Below are positions 7,573 through 14,673 of a stretch of 64,000 bases of DNA, in pieces. Source of the stretch: Autumnicola edwardsiae (GTDB lineage: Bacteria > Bacteroidota > Bacteroidia > Flavobacteriales > Flavobacteriaceae). Position numbers and translations under genes: made by a program. The stretch spans positions 1 to 64,000 of the forward strand of contig NZ_JAVRHP010000007.1 in the NCBI RefSeq assembly GCF_031846505.1, written 5' to 3'. Position 1 is the stretch's first letter. Each line of letters starts with the position of its first letter. The notes beneath the pieces are model-generated. The model was not told the origin of the DNA. It saw only the letters and a list, made by a program, of their open reading frames with translations, and did not search any database.

Positions 7573-8727
7573 TTAGCTGTATCTAAAGATCGCGTTTACT
7601 TTAGCTTCTTTCTCTGGCATAAAAGCACTTTCTATCAGGAAAACCGAACCTCCGGTTTCTATAACTTTTGCTGCCGCCAGGTTCATTAAAGAAGTATTGT
7701 CTGAAGATTGCTCTTTACTCACTTCTACTTTACGGTTCTGCTCGTCATAAGTACCCCAAACTTCAGATCTGTTTTCCAAAAATAAAGTATCCACTTTACC
7801 TTCATATGCTGCGGGAATAATGTCTGAAATGCTGGAAGATGTTTTATCTGGCGTTAGCTCGTTAAAACTTTCTAATTTAGAGCGCTTTTTCTTTTCCAGG
7901 TGAGGCTCCATTACTTTAAGTGCTTTTTCGTGAAGGCCAAACATATCGGTATCAGAAGGATTACCGGGAACTACCTGATCAAAAAGGTTTTTATAGGAAT
8001 TTGCTTCCTTATAAATTGGGAAAAGATAATCCTGACAGGCAACTACTAAAGGTACATTTTCATCCCGAAGAACCTCGTGCAGTCCTTTGTCTATGGCATT
8101 AAAGAATCTTAAAATTTCATTTTTATCATCCCGGTTAGCAGCGTCATAACCATGACTGGTAGAAGTTCCCATCGTGCTGTTTTGCGTTTTCTGCTTCCGG
8201 TTTTTTTCTTCAAAATCATAACCAACGCGGTCTTCCAGTTGTGACGGAGTCAAATCTTCTACATAAATTTCTCCAATGGTATTTTTTGTAGCTTCATAAA
8301 ATTCCACTTTATCCTGCTGTACAGCGAGGAGGTAAAATCGTCCTTCATCTGTAGTGAGAGGCGCCAAAGGTTTGACGTAGAAATCATTTGAAATATAATG
8401 GTGAGCTTCAAAATTTACCGGTACGGTGTATTTTTCAAAAAATCCTTCGGAAGAAAATATTGCCAATCCGTCAGACTGATGTCTCCAAAATTCAGGATCT
8501 TCCAGCAAAGCCTCTATTGGTTTCCCGATACCCTTAATTTTTTCCGCAGAAACGCTTCTGTCTTCCAATTCTCTTTTTACCTGGTCCCAGGTAGATTTAA
8601 GATGTTTCTTATTTTTTTGCTCCAATACTTCTTTTCCCCCTCTTTGAGTAGGAATAAAGATGGAAACACAGATATCCTGCTTAAAGTCTGTTATTTTTTT
8701 GAATTCTTCCTGACTTATCAATGCCAT
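7573..8727 (-). CDS. baeRF-type protein (bacterial homologue of archaeo-eukaryotic release factor eRF1)
   Basis: A 384-residue cytoplasmic protein. The opening CVSIFIPTQRGG, FWRHQSDGLAIFSSEGFFE, RFYLLAVQQDKVEFYEAT, PLVVACQDYLFPIYKEAN and the C-terminal GGSVFLIESAFMPEKEAKVNAIFRY match the baeRF group, probably family 7, which keeps the middle and C-terminal domains of eRF1/Pelota. Such proteins are proposed to act in ribosome rescue or tRNA-ribosome quality control, by homology rather than experiment. It has its own terminator and is transcribed alone. Its neighbour on the 3' side is the NYN-LOTUS RNase, another RNA-directed protein. The family assignment is from recalled motifs. Confidence 0.72.
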   Translation of the reverse strand: MALISQEEFKKITDFKQDICVSIFIPTQRGGKEVLEQKNKKHLKSTWDQVKRELEDRSVSAEKIKGIGKPIEALLEDPEFWRHQSDGLAIFSSEGFFEKYTVPVNFEAHHYISNDFYVKPLAPLTTDEGRFYLLAVQQDKVEFYEATKNTIGEIYVEDLTPSQLEDRVGYDFEEKNRKQKTQNSTMGTSTSHGYDAANRDDKNEILRFFNAIDKGLHEVLRDENVPLVVACQDYLFPIYKEANSYKNLFDQVVPGNPSDTDMFGLHEKALKVMEPHLEKKKRSKLESFNELTPDKTSSSISDIIPAAYEGKVDTLFLENRSEVWGTYDEQNRKVEVSKEQSSDNTSLMNLAAAKVIETGGSVFLIESAFMPEKEAKVNAIFRYS

Positions 8728-9164
8728 ATTGTTGTATTTTTTGGGTTAAAAAAGGGAGTGAAAAATTATTTTCATTCCCTGTTCTTTGTTTAGTTTCTCT
8801 TATTCTCAAGATAAGCCGAATTGTAGCCAATTCAAAGGCTCACAAGCGCTGTATCTGCTAAATCTTTCTTAATTAATGTTTATGTTTTGAAAATAAATCG
8901 AGGAAGAGCGAACAGTATAAAAGAGTTTTGGCTGTTCTCAACAACTATGTTGTTATAAAAAGATAATACGTTCAATTGCTATAGGTCCATAATTGCCAAT
9001 TTTGAACTCTCGTATTCCAGCCCGGCTGGTGTGTAAAAGTTTTTTGTTGTCAACAGCATAAGAAGCCAGTAATTGTCATTTTGAAGGACCTCCTTTTTTT
9101 CTTCAGAAGAAATTTTATACCATTCCCTTTAGTACTGCGGTTTTACCGCTTTTCCAGGCACTCT
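8728..9164. other. Intergenic region with one R1 motif
   Basis: It separates the DUF1853 stop from the baeRF start; both genes are on the minus strand. It holds an R1 copy at 8988-9006 and the baeRF promoter region. No coding sequence is supported. Confidence 0.6.
8988..9006 (-). repeat. R1 dispersed motif
   Basis: On the minus strand reads AAAATTGGCAATTATGG. Lies 3' of the DUF1853 gene. Confidence 0.6.
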
Positions 9165-9983
9165 TTACCACCAAACCACAAAAAAAAGTTCAAATTCTGA
9201 TTCATTTTTTTTCATCCAGAGTAGAGGTGATCTTTTACATCCTATAAAGTAGTCTACTTGTTTTTTAATGACCTCATAAGAATGCCAGTTTTCGGCATAC
9301 TGTGGATGGACAGGCCATTGTTGCTTTTTAGGAGAATAGAACCAATATTTTTCATATTCCTCACCGCAAAAGTTTTCTGAATGTATCCAATATCCTGCAA
9401 TACATTCGGGGTTGATTTCTCCGGTTTCGAGCTGCTTTAAAAGCTTCGGAAGGAATAAATTTGCCTTAAAACAAACTTCCTGCTTCAATTTTTTAGGATT
9501 AACCTGAAAAGCAGAGAGATAATCTATAGTTTCGTGCTTATATAGTAGAGGAAATTGCTTTTCCTTTAATTTCTTTACCTTCTGAAGTAGCGAATCTTTT
9601 CTGTTTGGTCCAATCCATCGTTCCAGTTCTTTTTTAATGGAAGGATCGTAGACGTAGAATTTATAGACCAGTTCTACATGATATTGTTGATTGCGGGAAA
9701 TGCTCTTCAGAAGAAAATCCAGCTCCCCAACAGTAATTTTGTTAGTATGAATTTGAATATTTGAGGCAAGCACCTCATAATCAGCAGAAATATTTATGAG
9801 TGCTTCAAAAGCACTCTCCATCCTTTTTCCCAGAATAGAATATGGAAAATCCGGAATAGCAGCAGGATCGGTTATTAAAATGTCCTTAGGAAAATCAAAC
9901 TGAGATAATCCAAAAAGCGTATGCTTCCAGAGGGGAGGAGTAGCGAGAAAACCTAAAACCTGCTGATAACTATTTTTATCCAT
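9165..9983 (-). CDS. DUF1853 family protein
   Basis: About 272 residues from the ATG at 9983, eight bases past the muiA-like stop. I prefer this start to the longer frame from 10085, which would translate 90 bases inside the upstream gene. GKRMESAFEALINISADYEV, VGELDFLLKS and VELVYKFYVYDPS match my recollection of DUF1853. The spacing of GELDFLL and the later ELVYKF (Asp, then Glu-x-x-x-Lys) recalls PD-(D/E)XK nuclease folds, which is an inference only. The C-terminal half is rich in Trp and basic residues (HSENFCGEEYEKYWFYSPK). There is no signal peptide. It is probably co-transcribed with the muiA-like gene, a pairing I cannot explain. Confidence 0.7.
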   Translation of the reverse strand: MDKNSYQQVLGFLATPPLWKHTLFGLSQFDFPKDILITDPAAIPDFPYSILGKRMESAFEALINISADYEVLASNIQIHTNKITVGELDFLLKSISRNQQYHVELVYKFYVYDPSIKKELERWIGPNRKDSLLQKVKKLKEKQFPLLYKHETIDYLSAFQVNPKKLKQEVCFKANLFLPKLLKQLETGEINPECIAGYWIHSENFCGEEYEKYWFYSPKKQQWPVHPQYAENWHSYEVIKKQVDYFIGCKRSPLLWMKKNESEFELFFVVWW

Positions 9984-9991
9984 AGAAATCC

Positions 9992-11863
9992 TTATTCCAG
10001 TATTACCTTTTCCCGACGAGGATATTTCACTTCGTAGCCAAGGATGAGTTCCCTTTGTTGTTGTGGGGCCAGCGATAATTGCCATTTTACCCCACCGGTT
10101 TTTTCATCCAGTTTTCCTCCCGAAAGTTCTGTTGCCTCCACTTCAATCTCACCAATTGCCGAAACCGGAATCTGATCAAAAAGAGTGATCTGGATGGGCT
10201 GGGATTTTTTATTTTTTACAAGAATTCTGAATTCCCGACTATCAACTTTGTTACTGCCTAAAAATCTTTGCTTAGAGAATTGATCCACTTTTGTCCTTCC
10301 AATCACAATATTACGATCCCGCCCAAGGGAAATGTCCAAAGTATCGCTAAGAGATTTTGCGTCCAGAACCGTTCGACCAACAAAAGCATCTTCAAAGAAT
10401 AAATTTGCTTCTCCTTCCAACAGGTTATATTGATCCCAGTCGGTAATATTGGCAATTAAAAAAGCATCTTTATCCAGTTTTGGAACCGCATAATATTCAT
10501 AAGCGGTTTCAATATCATATTCATTCAATTCAATGGCGAGTTTCTCTCCGTTGGATTTAATGGAATAAGGTTTTTCTACTTCAAACTCTACAGTGGTCTG
10601 ATTCTCTACTGCGGTGGTGGTGATTTTTTTAGATTGTGGTAGGGAAGAGGCTCCTCTAATTCTTATTCCTGCCACACTGCCCTGCAATTTTCCTCCATAA
10701 CCTGTTACCACAACTTCTTCCAGCGCTTGTGAGTCTGCTTCTAACTTTACATCTATTCGGGAACTTGTTATAGGAACTTCCTGTGTTTTCATTCCCACGA
10801 AAGAAAAAATTAGCCTTTCAGCATTATTTGGTAACGTTAGTTGATAATTCCCATCAAAATCTGTCTGGGTGCCAACCGTGCTGCCTTCCACCATTATATT
10901 TGCACCGGGAAGTGACAGATTATCTTCATCAAGCACTACTCCCGTAACAGTACGGACAGAGCGATCTACTGCTCCATTAAATGTGGGACGAAAAATGGTA
11001 TTTCTGGCGTAATTGAGATACCATGTGGAAAGTTCCGGAGCCACGCCGCTCTCGTTGGGATTGCCATTGGAAAATTTCAGTTTTACATTATCCCAGTCCA
11101 CACCTGTATTTTGATAAACATCTGCTTTGTATTGAAGCTGTAGCGGATTGTCAATGTCTTCTACCCGTATGTCATAATTAGGAAACCATCCCGCGTTTGC
11201 TACCAGATAATTAATTGTAAACTCTCCGCGGGTGGCATTATCTGCTTCTATTCTTATTTCTATTTCACCTGAAGGTAAATTCTCTTCTCTGCTCACATCA
11301 GCAATTTGTTGCTCTAAACGTGATTTTCTTTTGGTAAGTTCCTCAATTTCAATTCTTGTCTCTATTTCTTCATTCTTTATAGCCGAAAGTTGTTCATCAT
11401 AAAAATTAATGGCTTCTCTTAATTGGGAAAGCGATGCTCCGGAATTTGTTCCGCCAAGATTTTTATTTTTATCGAGCAGACTCTGTTTTTCCTGAAGGAT
11501 TTCCAGGCGCGCTATATTTTCTGAAATTTGGAGTTCCAGGTTACTTATCAGGCTTTGGATGCTGTCAATTCTATCATTCTTCTGGCGCTCATTAAGGAAG
11601 TTTTGTTTATGGTTTACAGAAAGAATGGTGAAATTACCATCTGCACTAACCTGTACACTTTTGTCATTGATGTGTGGCGATAGGCCATCTAAGACAAGCA
11701 AAGAATTTCCTGCGGGTATTTGCACTTCTCCTTCACGGCTAATTTGCGCTCCCTGAAGAAAAACGGTGACGTTCTTAATGGAAGTAGATAAAGGAATTTC
11801 TTTAAAATTTTGAGCAAATGCTGAAGAGCCAATCAGCACAAGCAATAAGAGGATTTTTTTCAT
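9992..11863 (-). CDS. MuiA-like DUF4139/DUF4140 protein with inserted SusC-type module
   Basis: A 623-residue exported protein (signal MKKILLLLVLIGSSAFAQ). Residues 20-90 form the DUF4140 N-terminal domain (STSIKNVTVFLQGAQISREG). A coiled coil spans about 95-195. The DUF4139 beta-domain begins around 200 (GEFTINYLVANAGWFPNYDI). At about 303-410 it is interrupted by a carboxypeptidase-regulatory-like domain (TVTGVVLDEDNLSLPGANI, TDFDGNYQL) followed by EEVVVTGYG and a Gly/Arg-rich stretch (SVAGIRIRGASSLP). This is the exact layout of the N-terminus of SusC TonB-dependent receptors. DUF4139 then resumes to PRREKVILE. MuiA was named for mucoidy inhibition in Pseudomonas. The function of the insert is unknown; a surface or periplasmic docking role is possible. 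Confidence 0.85.
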   Translation of the reverse strand: MKKILLLLVLIGSSAFAQNFKEIPLSTSIKNVTVFLQGAQISREGEVQIPAGNSLLVLDGLSPHINDKSVQVSADGNFTILSVNHKQNFLNERQKNDRIDSIQSLISNLELQISENIARLEILQEKQSLLDKNKNLGGTNSGASLSQLREAINFYDEQLSAIKNEEIETRIEIEELTKRKSRLEQQIADVSREENLPSGEIEIRIEADNATRGEFTINYLVANAGWFPNYDIRVEDIDNPLQLQYKADVYQNTGVDWDNVKLKFSNGNPNESGVAPELSTWYLNYARNTIFRPTFNGAVDRSVRTVTGVVLDEDNLSLPGANIMVEGSTVGTQTDFDGNYQLTLPNNAERLIFSFVGMKTQEVPITSSRIDVKLEADSQALEEVVVTGYGGKLQGSVAGIRIRGASSLPQSKKITTTAVENQTTVEFEVEKPYSIKSNGEKLAIELNEYDIETAYEYYAVPKLDKDAFLIANITDWDQYNLLEGEANLFFEDAFVGRTVLDAKSLSDTLDISLGRDRNIVIGRTKVDQFSKQRFLGSNKVDSREFRILVKNKKSQPIQITLFDQIPVSAIGEIEVEATELSGGKLDEKTGGVKWQLSLAPQQQRELILGYEVKYPRREKVILE

Positions 11864-11920
11864 TTTTGTTTGATTGATGATGTGTTTGTGATGTGAAAAA
11901 TTTTAGCTGTTTTTATATGA

Positions 11921-12391
11921 TTACTTTCTGGTTGTTTTGGAAAAGATAAATGGAATTTCCGTTTCCCCATCTGTTATTGTAGCTAACAGTTGATCGTTTT
12001 GCAATTGATATGTAATTTTCTTCGGAAATTCATTTTCTTCGTTTTCTGCAATGAATTTATTTGAAGCATAAGTGCTAACTGGAAAAATGACAGGTTTTTC
12101 ATCTTCTCCGGTTACTTCAAGATTCCAATTCCCCGCTTTGTAAAAAAATCTCAGGTCTTCCTTAAAAATCGTGTCTCTATTATTTAAGGTATAGCCAACA
12201 CCGGAATATTCTTCAGAAGATTTCTTTATCCAGTTTTCGAAGGTGCTGCTATTGTCTGTATTGTTGGTGCGTTTCCAGGTGCCCAGCATCCAGTCAAAAG
12301 AAACTTGTTGATCTTCATGAGCTTTGCTGCTGTCAATATTTCCGAAGGAAAAAATTATGAGTGCGAGGCAAAAAGTAAAAAGAGCTTTCAT
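11921..12391 (-). CDS. DUF6265-like exported protein
   Basis: A 156-residue protein with an N-terminal signal peptide (MKALFTFCLALIIFSFGNID). The core motif FDWMLGTWKRTNNTDNSSTF, then FENWIKKSSEEYSGVGYTL and YKAGNWNLEVTG, matches a small calycin-like beta-barrel family common in Bacteroidetes and annotated as DUF6265. These resemble lipocalin/FABP-type ligand pockets, but no ligand is known. It stands alone between the muiA-like gene and a small lipoprotein, all on the minus strand, with 57 bases to the muiA-like start, so co-transcription is possible. Confidence 0.7.
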   Translation of the reverse strand: MKALFTFCLALIIFSFGNIDSSKAHEDQQVSFDWMLGTWKRTNNTDNSSTFENWIKKSSEEYSGVGYTLNNRDTIFKEDLRFFYKAGNWNLEVTGEDEKPVIFPVSTYASNKFIAENEENEFPKKITYQLQNDQLLATITDGETEIPFIFSKTTRK

Positions 12392-12467
12392 AGATTATTC
12401 TTGAAGTTGTGCTTCACGAATCCTATTTTGATGAAGTACATTTTTGGTGACTAAAGAATGTAATCTC

Positions 12468-12490
12468 AATAATTGCCAAATTTCGAGCCT
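12468..12490 (-). repeat. R1 dispersed motif
   Basis: Minus strand reads TCGAAATTTGGCAATTATTG. Lies between the 3' end of the lipoprotein gene at 12563 and the next gene. Confidence 0.6.
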
Positions 12491-12562
12491 GACTTTAGAA
12501 TATAAAAATTGAGTTTTAACCCTTCAGATTCAGAAAGAAACAAAATAAGATTTCTGAAAAAA

Positions 12563-12955
12563 CTATTCTTTCAAAAGTAATCCTGTGGGCACTTTTAGAT
12601 CTTCAGGTGCGGGATCGTACATATTAAAGTAAAGGATTATTGGTTCTTCAAGGCCGTCGTAATTTACTTCATATTTATCCAGCATACCACCTCCAAGAAT
12701 TCCATTTTTAGTTTTAAATTCACAACAGCTGCCAATTCTTTCATAAGAAATCACTTCTCCGTTGGGGCCGCTAAGGTTGTTCAGGTAGTCTTGTTGATTA
12801 CGGGGCCCTTCCTGGAGGTTGTCACTGCCCACGATAACGGGGTGCCTTGGATCAACTCCAAAATTACGCTCCATTTGTTCCTGAATCTGTGGGTCACGTT
12901 GTGTACCGCAGGAAGCGAGAAGAACTATGGTAAGTATAAATAGTATTTTATTCAT
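12563..12955 (-). CDS. Small lipoprotein with conserved GSCCEFKT motif
   Basis: A 130-residue lipoprotein: hydrophobic signal and lipobox LLASC (Cys16). Distinctive features are DPRHPVIVGSDN, GPRNQQDYLNNLSGPNGE, ERIGSCCEFKT, GILGGGMLDKYEV and PIILYFNMYD. Similar proteins in Flavobacteriia often carry the database name 2-dehydro-3-deoxyphosphooctonate aldolase. Nothing here resembles KdsA, which is a cytoplasmic TIM barrel twice this length, so I treat that name as a propagated error. The vicinal Cys-Cys might form a disulfide or bind metal. Function unknown; attachment to the periplasmic face of a membrane is expected. Confidence 0.72.
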   Translation of the reverse strand: MNKILFILTIVLLASCGTQRDPQIQEQMERNFGVDPRHPVIVGSDNLQEGPRNQQDYLNNLSGPNGEVISYERIGSCCEFKTKNGILGGGMLDKYEVNYDGLEEPIILYFNMYDPAPEDLKVPTGLLLKE

Positions 12956-13139
12956 GGTTGTTTGTTTTAAGCTGAAATATATTCTAAAAAATTCAATTTT
13001 TATTGAAAAATAACTAAGCGGTTAATACTAAGCTAAAAATAATTTTAATAATTAGTTACTAATCGTTATAATTTTTGCAAATCTTTAATATTTTTGAAAT
13101 TTTCTTCAATGACTGCAGAGGACTTATTTTCCCAGGCGT

Positions 13140-13958
13140 TTGTTACCTTTGCCGGAAACAACAATTTTGCAGCGAAAACGCTACTATTATCTTATTAAGA
13201 TTCAGTTTTTGGGCTATAGATTACATGGCTGGCAAAAACAACCAGATGTAAAAACAGTTGAAGGGCTCGTAACCAAAACACTACGTTGGGCAATGCCTGA
13301 GGCAAAATTTAAGATTCTGGGCAGTAGCCGTACAGATGCAATGGTATCTGCACAGGAGTCGGCTTTTGAACTTTTCCTCGATAATGAGCCATTGGACGAT
13401 CTGGATGCCTTTTTGGAAGTTTTCAACCTTAATTTACCACAGGACATAAGGGCTTTGACGGTGGAAGAAGTGGATGCGAAATTTAATATTATACAGCATC
13501 CAAAGGTAAAGGAATACGCCTATTTATTTTCTTTTGGAGAAAAGAACCATCCTTTTTGTGCACCATTAATGGCTAACTTTATGGTGGATCTTGATATTGA
13601 AGAGATGCAGAAGGCGGCGCGATTATTTAAAGGCATTCATAATTTTAGGAACTATTGCGTGCGAGTATCTGAAAACAGCAAATTTGAAAGGGAAATCAAT
13701 AATGCTGAAATTACCGATAATGATCTTTTTAGTGCCAGTTTTTTTCCGAAGCAAACTTACATTTTTCATGTGCATGGTGAAGGATTTCTGCGCCACCAGG
13801 TACGTTTAATGATGGGCACATTAATCCAGGTGGGAAAAGGGGAACTGAGCGTAGAGCAAATACAACAAAGTCTTACAGGTACTCCAGATTTACAAATGGA
13901 TTATATTGCTCCCGCATCTGGGCTTATTTTGAACAAAGTGGGGTTTAGGGATTTATAG
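13140..13958 (+). CDS. TruA-family pseudouridine synthase, divergent paralogue
   Basis: About 262-272 residues. YYYLIKIQFLGYRLHGWQKQ opens the TruA fold. SSRTDAMVSA contains the catalytic Asp but departs from the canonical GRTDAGVHA. KEYAYLF and FHVHGEGFLRHQVRLMMG are the later TruA signatures. TruA isomerises U38-U40 in tRNA anticodon arms. The altered loop suggests a paralogue with another position or RNA as target, and a canonical truA may lie elsewhere. There is no ATG near the start. TTG codons at 13140, 13149 and 13167 are in frame, and 13167 is plausible because the box TACCTTTG at 13143-13150 could put the transcript start just before it. The gene converges with DUF559 across a REP-like hairpin. 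Confidence 0.85.
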   Translation: MLPLPETTILQRKRYYYLIKIQFLGYRLHGWQKQPDVKTVEGLVTKTLRWAMPEAKFKILGSSRTDAMVSAQESAFELFLDNEPLDDLDAFLEVFNLNLPQDIRALTVEEVDAKFNIIQHPKVKEYAYLFSFGEKNHPFCAPLMANFMVDLDIEEMQKAARLFKGIHNFRNYCVRVSENSKFEREINNAEITDNDLFSASFFPKQTYIFHVHGEGFLRHQVRLMMGTLIQVGKGELSVEQIQQSLTGTPDLQMDYIAPASGLILNKVGFRDL

Positions 13959-13982
13959 TAAAATTTTTTCTGTGAAAGTATT

Positions 13983-14018
13983 CCCCTCCGGCGGAGGGGT
14001 GTCCGAAGGACGGGGTGG
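13983..14018 (+). repeat. REP-like palindromic repeat, copy 3
   Basis: Hairpin CCCCTCC/GGAGGGG, small stem GTCC-GAA-GGAC, then GGGGTGG. Ends five bases before the stop of the DUF559 gene, in inverted orientation to copy 4. Confidence 0.85.
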
Positions 14019-14022
14019 TATT

Positions 14023-14526
14023 TCATTTTTTTCCAAAATGCTCTACTATAAAACGTTCCAGTTCTTGCATTACATTTTTTAATTCGTTCCGGACTCTGGA
14101 GGAGGGAATTCTATATACATGAAGGCCCAGATTTTTCAGATATTCCTCTCTTTTCTGATCACAGATTTCTTTATTATTATGACTGGAGCCATCAATTTCT
14201 ACTACCAAGCTTAATGTTTTTACATAAAAATCTACGATAAAACTTCCGATTACCCGCTGCCGGTCAAAATCTATTCTGTGAAATTTGCCTTTATGTACTT
14301 GCTTCCAAAAAATAATCTCAGGAAGGTTACCGGCTTTTCTAAGAGCTCTTGCTCTGTTGCGAAGTGATGAATTTGCCGGTAGATTATATGTGAAATTTCG
14401 ATAAATGGGAACTGCACAAATATGGGTGACTATTTCTCTTGAAGTGCTTTTTTCCACCCCGGTCTTCGACCACCCCTCCAAAGGAGGGGATTTCGCATCC
14501 CTAGTATTATCTTCGTTAGAAAGCAT
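14023..14526 (-). CDS. DUF559 endonuclease-domain protein inside a pair of inverted palindromes
   Basis: A 167-residue Vsr/PD-(D/E)XK-like protein. RARALRKAGNLPEIIFWKQV, FDRQRVIGSFIVDFYV and LVVEIDGSSHNNKEICDQKR carry the expected D...E-x-D and His residues. YLKNLGLHVYRIPSSRV closes the domain. Codons 13-24 (SPPLEGWSKTGV) are encoded by REP-like copy 4, and copy 3 lies five bases beyond the stop, so the reading frame is bracketed by the same palindrome in opposite orientation. The only ATG is at 14526; a shorter protein from a non-ATG start after the repeat is possible. Related genes in flavobacteria are often flanked by such repeats, as I recall. Function is unproven. Confidence 0.8.
   Translation of the reverse strand: MLSNEDNTRDAKSPPLEGWSKTGVEKSTSREIVTHICAVPIYRNFTYNLPANSSLRNRARALRKAGNLPEIIFWKQVHKGKFHRIDFDRQRVIGSFIVDFYVKTLSLVVEIDGSSHNNKEICDQKREEYLKNLGLHVYRIPSSRVRNELKNVMQELERFIVEHFGKK
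14454..14489 (-). repeat. REP-like palindromic repeat, copy 4
   Basis: Minus strand: CCCCTCC TTT GGAGGGG, then stem GGTC-GAA-GACC, then CGGGGTGG. Lies within the N-terminal coding region of the DUF559 gene. Confidence 0.85.
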
Positions 14527-14589
14527 TTGATTAAGATACTACTTTTATTCTAAGAGGGTAAATACTCCGAGACTTGTCTCGTTAGTAAA

Positions 14590-14660
14590 TTTTTAAAGTT
14601 TGAAAACGTGTTCCTCCAAAATGCTCCGCGGGCTTGCTTCGGGAGAAATTTTACTCTCCA
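14590..14660 (+). repeat. R2 dispersed repeat, copy 2
   Basis: Matches the left-edge copy at 37-103 over about 65 bases (AAAACGTGTTCC, AATGCTCCG, GGCTTGC, AAATTTTAC). Lies just 3' of recQ. Confidence 0.7.
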
Positions 14661-14673
14661 TTCCCCTAGTTTC

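Noticed and set aside
9984..10085. Longer start for the DUF1853 gene inside the muiA-like gene
   Set aside because: The ATG at 9983 lies eight bases after the upstream stop, and the extra residues read inside the neighbour's coding region.
12563..12955. Naming the small lipoprotein as 2-dehydro-3-deoxyphosphooctonate aldolase
   Set aside because: It is a 130-residue lipoprotein with no KdsA motif. The name seems to be a propagated annotation error.
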